Both the position numbers and the translations under genes were made by a program. This document shows, in pieces, positions 58,894 through 64,000 of a stretch of 64,000 nt of DNA; position 1 is the first letter of the stretch; every line of letters starts with the position of its first letter. Source of the stretch: Vibrio nitrifigilis (GTDB lineage Bacteria; Pseudomonadota; Gammaproteobacteria; Enterobacterales; Vibrionaceae); contig NZ_JADPMR010000001.1 of NCBI RefSeq assembly GCF_015686695.1, positions 620,001 to 684,000 of the forward strand, read 5' to 3'. Below the pieces are notes generated by a model. That model saw nothing but the letters and a program-made list of their open reading frames with translations, was not told the DNA's origin and searched no databases.

Positions 58894-59100
58894 ATGTTTT
58901 TTAATTCTTTTCACGACTTTCTCGCCATGGGTGGCTATGCCGGTTATGTGTGGAGCGCTTTTGCGATTACATTTATCGCGATGGCAGCCATTTGGTGCAT
59001 GAGTGTTAAACGTCGCAAGCAGATTTTGACCGAAGTGCGTAACAAGTTAGAACGTCAAGCGCGTATTGATGCTGCGAAAAAAATGGAGAACACCCTATGA
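58894..59100 (+). CDS. ccmD: Haem exporter protein CcmD
   Basis: CcmD is a small single-span protein needed to free holo-CcmE from CcmABC. The 68-residue protein has MFFNSFHDFLAMGGYAGYVW, the membrane helix (about 17-36) and a basic cytosolic tail RRKQILTEVRNKLE. The frame is open nine codons upstream within ccmC, but the ATG at 58894 has GGAAGG upstream and fits the family. It overlaps ccmE by four bases. Confidence 0.93.
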   Translation: MFFNSFHDFLAMGGYAGYVWSAFAITFIAMAAIWCMSVKRRKQILTEVRNKLERQARIDAAKKMENTL

Positions 59101-59576
59101 ATCCGAGACGACGTAAACGCCTAACTATCGTCACCGCGATTGTCATAGGCATGGCGATTGCTATTGGCTTAGTTCTCTATGCTCTTAATCAAAACATGAA
59201 CTTATTCTATACTCCAAGCCAAATTGTCTATGGCCGTGATGGGCATATACCAACGATTGGAGAACGACTACGCATTGGCGGAATGGTGCAGGTTGGATCG
59301 GTAAAGCGTGATCCGCAATCACTTAAAGTCGAATTTAAACTGAGAGATGTAGGCCCAACAGTAACGGTAGAGTATGAAGGTATTCTTCCTGACTTATTTA
59401 GAGAAGGCCAAGGTATTGTCGCTCAGGGTAAATTGATTGGTAAAACCACAGTAAAAGCGACTGAAGTGTTAGCTAAACATGATGAAAATTACATGCCGCC
59501 AGATGTTAAAGAGGCGATGAAAAATAATCATGCCTTTATGGAAGCTCAAGCAAAACAAACGGAGGCATCTCAATAA
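59097..59576 (+). CDS. ccmE: Cytochrome c-type biogenesis haem chaperone CcmE
   Basis: CcmE binds haem covalently in the periplasm and passes it to CcmFH. The 159-residue protein has a basic N-terminus, one membrane anchor (about 8-30), and an OB-fold domain with RLRIGGMVQVGSV near residue 58. The haem-binding His is in EVLAKHDENYMPP near residue 130. It overlaps ccmD by four bases and ccmF by one. Confidence 0.96.
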   Translation: MNPRRRKRLTIVTAIVIGMAIAIGLVLYALNQNMNLFYTPSQIVYGRDGHIPTIGERLRIGGMVQVGSVKRDPQSLKVEFKLRDVGPTVTVEYEGILPDLFREGQGIVAQGKLIGKTTVKATEVLAKHDENYMPPDVKEAMKNNHAFMEAQAKQTEASQ

Positions 59577-61534
59577 TGATTCCTGAATTAGGTCACTTTG
59601 CCTTAATTATTGCTTTAGTATTAGCTCTCTTCTTAAGTGTGCTGCCGTTAATTGGTACACGTTTGCAACAGCCTCGTTTAATCTTGACTGCACGGCCACT
59701 TGCTTGGGGTGTGTTTACCTTCATTTTGCTTGCATTTGTTGCCTTACTATGGGCTTTTTACACCAATGATTTTACCGTGCAATATGTCGCGCAAAACTCC
59801 AACAGTCGGTTACCTTGGTATTATCGTCTAACCGCGCTTTGGGGAGCTCATGAAGGTTCGTTACTGCTGTGGGTATTTATACAGAGTTTATGGACCATCG
59901 CTGTCGCAACATTTAGTCGCTCATTACCTAATGATGCTGTCGCGCGTGTCTTAGCCATCATGGGGATGATTAGCTTTGGCTTTTTGATTTTCATTATTGC
60001 CACGTCAAATCCATTTCTGCGTACATTGCCTTATTTCCCAGTGGATGGCCGTGATCTTAACCCACTGTTACAAGACCCTGGTTTGATTATTCACCCACCG
60101 ATGCTTTATACCGGTTATGTCGGCTTCTCGGTTGCTTTTGCGTTCGCTATTGCAGCGTTAATGACAGGAAAGTTGGACACCGTTTGGGCTCGCTGGTCAC
60201 GCCCTTGGACGACCGCGGCTTGGATGTTCCTCACTGTCGGTATTTGTTTAGGATCTTGGTGGGCATACTACGAATTGGGTTGGGGAGGCTGGTGGTTTTG
60301 GGATCCGGTAGAAAATGCCTCTTTAATGCCATGGCTTGCGGGTACCGCGCTACTGCACTCTTTAGCAGTGAGCGAAAAACGAGGCACTTTTAAAGCTTGG
60401 ACGGTGTTATTGGCAATCTGTGCTTTTTCTTTAAGTTTATTAGGCACATTCTTAGTTCGTTCGGGCATTTTGGTTTCTGTACACGCATTTGCTTCTGATC
60501 CATCCCGTGGCATCTTTATTTTGAGCTTGTTGGTTATAGTGATTGGCGGATCATTATTGTTGTTCGCCCTTAAAGGCGCAGCGATTCGTGAACAAGGTAA
60601 CTACGAACTGATCTCTCGTGAAAACGCATTGCTATCTAACAACATTTTATTGATGTGTAGTTTAGCCATTGTGCTGATCGGTACACTGCTGCCACTGATT
60701 CATAAACAGTTGGGTATGGGGTCAGTCTCCGTCGGAGCCCCGTTCTTTAACCAAATGTTTGCTTGGTTAATGATTCCCTTCGCTTTCCTTCTGGGTGTCA
60801 GTCCGTTAGTCCGCTGGAAACGAGAGCAGCTCAATACGCTCGTTAAGCCAATGTGTATTGCTGGTGTTTTGTCTCTCGTGCTTGCTGGCGTTGCGCTATG
60901 GCTGGCAGGGCAAGCGTACACACTGATGGCTTATTTAGGTTGGGTGATGGCCATTTGGATTATTGTCCTTCACTGCTATGAAATGTACTTACGTGCAACC
61001 CATCGACATCATTTTTGGCAAGGTATTCGTAAACTGCCACGTTCACACTGGTCTATGGTGACCGCTCACATTGGACTTGCTGTGACTATCATCGGTATTG
61101 CGATGATTCAGAACTATGGGGTAGAAAAAGACGTGCGTCTTGCCCCTGGAGACAGTTTTGAACTTTCCGGCTACCAATTTAATTTTGTTGGGTTACGTAA
61201 TATTACTGGTCCTAACTATGATGGCTATGAAGGTGAGTTTAAAGTTCTGCGTGCTGGTGAGGTCGTGAATACGCTAATGGCGCAAAAACGCTATTACCCA
61301 GTCTCTCGTTCAATGATGACAGAAGCAGCCATCGATAAAGGGTTAACGCGTGATCTATATCTAGCACTTGGTGAACCCCTTGAGAATAGCAATGCGTGGG
61401 CCGTAAGAATCTACTATAAACCCTTTATTCGTTGGGTATGGGGGGGCGGTTTATTGATGGCTATTGGTGGCTTACTTGCTATTACTGACAAGCGTTATCG
61501 TTTCAAGAAACAGCGTGAGGAGAAGGTGTCATGA
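59576..61534 (+). CDS. ccmF: Haem lyase CcmF
   Basis: CcmF attaches haem to apocytochrome c together with CcmH. The 652-residue membrane protein has about 14-15 helices, the WWD motif in ELGWGGWWFWDPVENASLMP near residue 233, and conserved His residues in LWGAHEGSLLLWVF, LIIHPPMLYTGYVG and near LLPLIHKQLG. It overlaps ccmE by one base and ccmG by four. Confidence 0.96.
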   Translation: MIPELGHFALIIALVLALFLSVLPLIGTRLQQPRLILTARPLAWGVFTFILLAFVALLWAFYTNDFTVQYVAQNSNSRLPWYYRLTALWGAHEGSLLLWVFIQSLWTIAVATFSRSLPNDAVARVLAIMGMISFGFLIFIIATSNPFLRTLPYFPVDGRDLNPLLQDPGLIIHPPMLYTGYVGFSVAFAFAIAALMTGKLDTVWARWSRPWTTAAWMFLTVGICLGSWWAYYELGWGGWWFWDPVENASLMPWLAGTALLHSLAVSEKRGTFKAWTVLLAICAFSLSLLGTFLVRSGILVSVHAFASDPSRGIFILSLLVIVIGGSLLLFALKGAAIREQGNYELISRENALLSNNILLMCSLAIVLIGTLLPLIHKQLGMGSVSVGAPFFNQMFAWLMIPFAFLLGVSPLVRWKREQLNTLVKPMCIAGVLSLVLAGVALWLAGQAYTLMAYLGWVMAIWIIVLHCYEMYLRATHRHHFWQGIRKLPRSHWSMVTAHIGLAVTIIGIAMIQNYGVEKDVRLAPGDSFELSGYQFNFVGLRNITGPNYDGYEGEFKVLRAGEVVNTLMAQKRYYPVSRSMMTEAAIDKGLTRDLYLALGEPLENSNAWAVRIYYKPFIRWVWGGGLLMAIGGLLAITDKRYRFKKQREEKVS

Positions 61535-62085
61535 ACAAGAAGCTATTGTTTATCCCATTCATTTTCTTTGTGGTGTTGGTCGGTTTTTTTGCCGTGCAGC
61601 TAAATGATAACTCTAAGGGTGATGATCCCACTAAATTGGAATCCGTATTGATTGGTAAACCTGTTCCAACGTTTACCCTGCAAGATCTGTTTGATAAAAA
61701 TCGTCAATACGATCAGTCGATTTTTAAAGGCCAGCCATTATTACTAAACGTATGGGCAACATGGTGTCCTACCTGTCATGCAGAACATAAGTTTTTGAAT
61801 GAGTTGACTAATCAAGGGGTAAAGATCATCGGTATGAACTATAAAGATGATCGTGCTAAGGCGATTGATTGGCTTAATCAAGCTGGCGATCCTTACATGA
61901 CTAATTTGTATGATGGTGATGGCATGTTAGGACTTGATCTCGGTGTCTATGGTGCACCAGAAACCTTTATGATCGATGCAAACGGCGTGATCCGTTATCG
62001 CCATATTGGGGATGTCAATGCAAAGAACTGGCAGAATAAATTATTGCCAATGTACAGAAAGCTTGAACAGGAGGCGCAGCAATGA
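61531..62085 (+). CDS. ccmG: Thiol:disulfide interchange protein CcmG (DsbE)
   Basis: CcmG keeps the haem-binding cysteines of apocytochromes reduced. The 184-residue protein has an N-terminal membrane anchor (about 4-23) and a thioredoxin fold with the active site NVWATWCPTCHAEH near residues 73-86. The cis-Pro region YGAPETFMID and the acidic GMNYKDD segment are typical of DsbE. It overlaps both neighbours by four bases. Confidence 0.96.
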   Translation: MNKKLLFIPFIFFVVLVGFFAVQLNDNSKGDDPTKLESVLIGKPVPTFTLQDLFDKNRQYDQSIFKGQPLLLNVWATWCPTCHAEHKFLNELTNQGVKIIGMNYKDDRAKAIDWLNQAGDPYMTNLYDGDGMLGLDLGVYGAPETFMIDANGVIRYRHIGDVNAKNWQNKLLPMYRKLEQEAQQ

Positions 62086-62561
62086 TTAAGCGATTGATCC
62101 CGTTTGTTCTTGCTTTAGTTATGAGCCTGCCTGCTATGGCAGCCATTGAAGTGTTTAACTTCGATTCACCACAACAAGAAGAGCAATTTAAAGAGCTGAG
62201 TTCGACATTGCGTTGTCCAAAATGTCAGAACAATACTATCGCTGATTCAAATGCGGCCTTGGCTCAAGACTTACGTGAAAAAGTTTATCACATGACGAAA
62301 GAGGGTAAATCTAAGCAAGAAATCGTCGATTACATGGTCGCCCGTTATGGAAACTTTATTACGTATAAGCCGCCTTTTAATGCCAGTACATTACTGTTAT
62401 GGCTAGGGCCAATCCTAGTGATTTTCGTCGGTTTTACGCTATTAATTATGCGTTCAAAGCGTCGTCGAGAGTTAATAACAGAGAAAGAGTGGAACGAAGA
62501 GAAAGAAGCGCAGCTTAAAGCGCTCTTTGAACAAGACAAGCAAGGAGAAAGAGACCAATGA
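62082..62561 (+). CDS. ccmH: Cytochrome c-type biogenesis protein CcmH (NrfF/CcmL type)
   Basis: CcmH is a periplasmic thioredoxin-like subunit of the haem lyase. The 159-residue precursor has a signal peptide (about 1-20), the redox motif LRCPKCQNNTIADSN near residue 42, the conserved helix YMVARYGNFITYKPPF, and one C-terminal membrane helix (about 104-124). It corresponds to the N-terminal half of E. coli CcmH; the C-terminal half is the separate ccmI gene that follows. Confidence 0.95.
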   Translation: MIKRLIPFVLALVMSLPAMAAIEVFNFDSPQQEEQFKELSSTLRCPKCQNNTIADSNAALAQDLREKVYHMTKEGKSKQEIVDYMVARYGNFITYKPPFNASTLLLWLGPILVIFVGFTLLIMRSKRRRELITEKEWNEEKEAQLKALFEQDKQGERDQ

Positions 62562-63772
62562 CATTGTTTTGGTTAGTGTCACTACTGCTTATATTACTTG
62601 CTTGTGCCTTTATCGGATTCCCGTTATTGAAAGGCAAAGCGCATATTGATAGTCACCGTCGTGATGAGCTCAATAAGGCTTTTTATCTTAATCGATTGGA
62701 TGAGTTAAAAGCAGAAAACGATCATGGCGTGGTCGAAAATGAACAGGAAATGGTTGCTGAGCTAAAGCAGTCGTTACTTAATGATGTCCCGCTTCACTCT
62801 AGTGCGAATCAACCGGAAAAAACGGTATCTAAAGGGTTTGTGTTTGGAGGTATTGCCGTAGTTCTTACCTTATTAAGTGTTGGTTTATACAGCATTTTTG
62901 GTGATTATGCTGATGTGAAACATTGGCAAAATGTCAATCATTCGATGCCACAGCTAACGCAGAAGTTGCTTAGCTCACACGGCAATCTCACTGTGCAAGA
63001 GATGGAAGATCTGACATTAGCTCTACGTACCCGATTGCATGAGCATCCTCAAGACTCAACCGGTTGGTTAATGTTAGGACGCATTGCTATGGCTGGTCAG
63101 AGTTCGAAGATGGCTGTAGGAGCCTTAGAACGCGCTTATCGGTTATCTCCGGATAAGATCGATATACAGCTGACGTATGCTCAGGCGCTCATTGTTTCAA
63201 AAGATAAAGGTGACCAGCAACAAGGTCGAGAGCTGTTAAAAAAGATGGCTAAGCAGCATAAAGTTGATTTTAAGGTCTATTCACTGTTAGCCTTTGATGC
63301 CGCCGAACATAAGCAATATCAGCAGGCCATTGATTATTGGCAAGATATGCAAAATCTGATTAAGTCTGATGACCCTCGATATGCTATGCTGGCACAAAGT
63401 ATTGACCAAGCTAAGCGCTTTTTAGGTAACAACACATCAATCGGCGTGCCTGTTACTGTTAAACTCAGCTCGGCAATATCTGCTTCGAAAGGAGCAGTAT
63501 TAATCGTTTCAGTTCATTCAGCAGATGGCGCTCCCATGCCAGTTGCCGCAGCGAGATTTAGTGGTTCTCCATTTCCTCAGCATGTTGTGTTGACAGACGA
63601 TAATAACCTGACACCAAACCGCCGTTTATCTGATTTGAAACAAGTCATTGTTAAAGCTCGGGTCGATATGGATGGTAATGTGTCAACCAAACATGGCGAC
63701 TGGGTCGGTGAAAGCGCCGTCCAGAAAATAGGGGATCCAATAAAGGTGACCATTAATAAACAACAGCCATGA
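62558..63772 (+). CDS. ccmI: Cytochrome c-type biogenesis protein CcmI
   Basis: CcmI holds apocytochrome c for the lyase. The 404-residue protein has an N-terminal helix (about 1-22), a cytosolic loop, a second helix (about 94-114), and a periplasmic TPR domain (about 130-290; GWLMLGRIAMAGQSSKMAVG and YSLLAFDAAEHKQYQQAIDY) plus a C-terminal beta domain (about 300-404). It overlaps ccmH by four bases and ends the operon. Confidence 0.93.
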   Translation: MTLFWLVSLLLILLACAFIGFPLLKGKAHIDSHRRDELNKAFYLNRLDELKAENDHGVVENEQEMVAELKQSLLNDVPLHSSANQPEKTVSKGFVFGGIAVVLTLLSVGLYSIFGDYADVKHWQNVNHSMPQLTQKLLSSHGNLTVQEMEDLTLALRTRLHEHPQDSTGWLMLGRIAMAGQSSKMAVGALERAYRLSPDKIDIQLTYAQALIVSKDKGDQQQGRELLKKMAKQHKVDFKVYSLLAFDAAEHKQYQQAIDYWQDMQNLIKSDDPRYAMLAQSIDQAKRFLGNNTSIGVPVTVKLSSAISASKGAVLIVSVHSADGAPMPVAAARFSGSPFPQHVVLTDDNNLTPNRRLSDLKQVIVKARVDMDGNVSTKHGDWVGESAVQKIGDPIKVTINKQQP

Positions 63773-63855
63773 TACGTTAGTTGTGTTTACTCAAGTACGA
63801 TACCCATTGTTATATCAATAGCTGTGGGTATTGTGCCTTAATGACGGAAAATATA

Positions 63856-64000
63856 ATGAATAACCGCATCATTCGCTTACTATTATTAGGTGTGATTTTG
63901 GCGTTAGCTGGGTGTAGTTCGGCACCCAATCAAGGTGGCCAAGCGAGCACTAATGATCCATTTGAAGGCTTTAACCGTGCTATGTGGACGGTTAACTACG
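63856..64000 (+). CDS. mlaA: MlaA (VacJ) lipoprotein, N-terminal part only
   Basis: MlaA is the outer-membrane lipoprotein of the Mla system, which removes misplaced phospholipid from the outer leaflet. Only the first 48 codons are in the window. A lipoprotein signal ends LALAGC, with the lipidated Cys at residue 20, followed by SSAPNQGGQAS and then DPFEGFNRAMWTVNY, the conserved start of the mature family. GGA seven bases before 63856 supports this ATG over the in-frame ATG at 63841. Confidence 0.9.
   Translation, partial: MNNRIIRLLLLGVILALAGCSSAPNQGGQASTNDPFEGFNRAMWTVNY

Noticed and set aside
63800..63831. ATACCCA / TGGGTAT inverted repeat between ccmI and mlaA as a terminator
   Set aside because: The stem is only seven bases with an 18-base loop and no T run follows.
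1..64000. CRISPR arrays, tRNA or rRNA genes, riboswitches, prophage or defence genes
   Set aside because: Read through for regular spaced repeats, tRNA-like cloverleaf ends and known defence motifs; none was found.

Overview
This window is a chromosomal segment of a Vibrio (Vibrionaceae, Gammaproteobacteria). The assignment rests on the polar-flagellum and chemotaxis block flhA-flhF-flhG-fliA-cheYZAB-parC-parP-cheW, on an aspartate-semialdehyde dehydrogenase of the second V. cholerae type beside pdxB, on Vibrio-type palindromic repeats, and on protein sequences close to those I remember from V. cholerae. Most of it is conserved housekeeping DNA. No rRNA, tRNA, CRISPR array, integrase, transposase or complete insertion sequence was seen.

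Layout. 1-4.4 kb: the end of yfcL, then an accessory block (an NADPH-dependent FMN reductase, a palindromic dispersed repeat, and a TAXI-type TRAP transporter made of a binding protein and a fused permease) lying where yfcL and mnmC are neighbours in E. coli. 4.4-10.6 kb: mnmC, fabB, pdxB, asd and fur. 10.6-13.4 kb: a non-coding AT-rich stretch and a divergent lysR / lrgAB module placed between fur and fldA. 13.4-19.1 kb: fldA, ybfF, seqA, pgm, a DUF1853 gene and the Nif3-like ybgI. 19.2-30.5 kb: TCA-cycle genes, with gltA divergent from sdhCDAB-sucABCD; an ArcA-type box lies in the divergent region. 30.6-33.1 kb: zinc uptake (znuCB divergent from znuA around a Zur box). 33.3-36.1 kb: ferrous iron uptake (feoABC). 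36.1-43.2 kb: a HIT protein, argS, yecM, an M16 peptidase and sixA. 43.4-56.4 kb: flagellar export (flhA), polar placement and number control (flhF, flhG), sigma-28 (fliA), the chemotaxis core (cheY, Z, A, B, W), its polar positioning system (parC, parP) and a DUF2802 membrane protein; a sigma-54 promoter precedes flhA. 56.7-63.8 kb: the complete cytochrome c maturation operon ccmABCDEFGHI. The window ends in the start of mlaA (vacJ).

How the genes work together. Metal supply (Fur, Feo, Znu), respiration (citrate synthase, succinate dehydrogenase, 2-oxoglutarate dehydrogenase, succinyl-CoA synthetase, cytochrome c maturation) and polar motility with chemotaxis are the three main themes. Genes run in tight operons with many 1-8 bp overlaps, and most units end in clear hairpin terminators, many of them shared by convergent genes.

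The most interesting signals are: a 15-residue motif occurring three times in the CheA linker with different codons each time; the palindromic repeat whose orphan arm forms the last codons and stop of the TRAP permease; a T-N11-A operator between the LysR gene and lrgAB; a histidine-rich tail on ZnuC; palindromes upstream of argS; and long non-coding leaders before fldA and sixA. I found no clear candidate for a wholly new multi-gene system. Everything here comes from reading the sequence and from remembered family knowledge; no searches were run.
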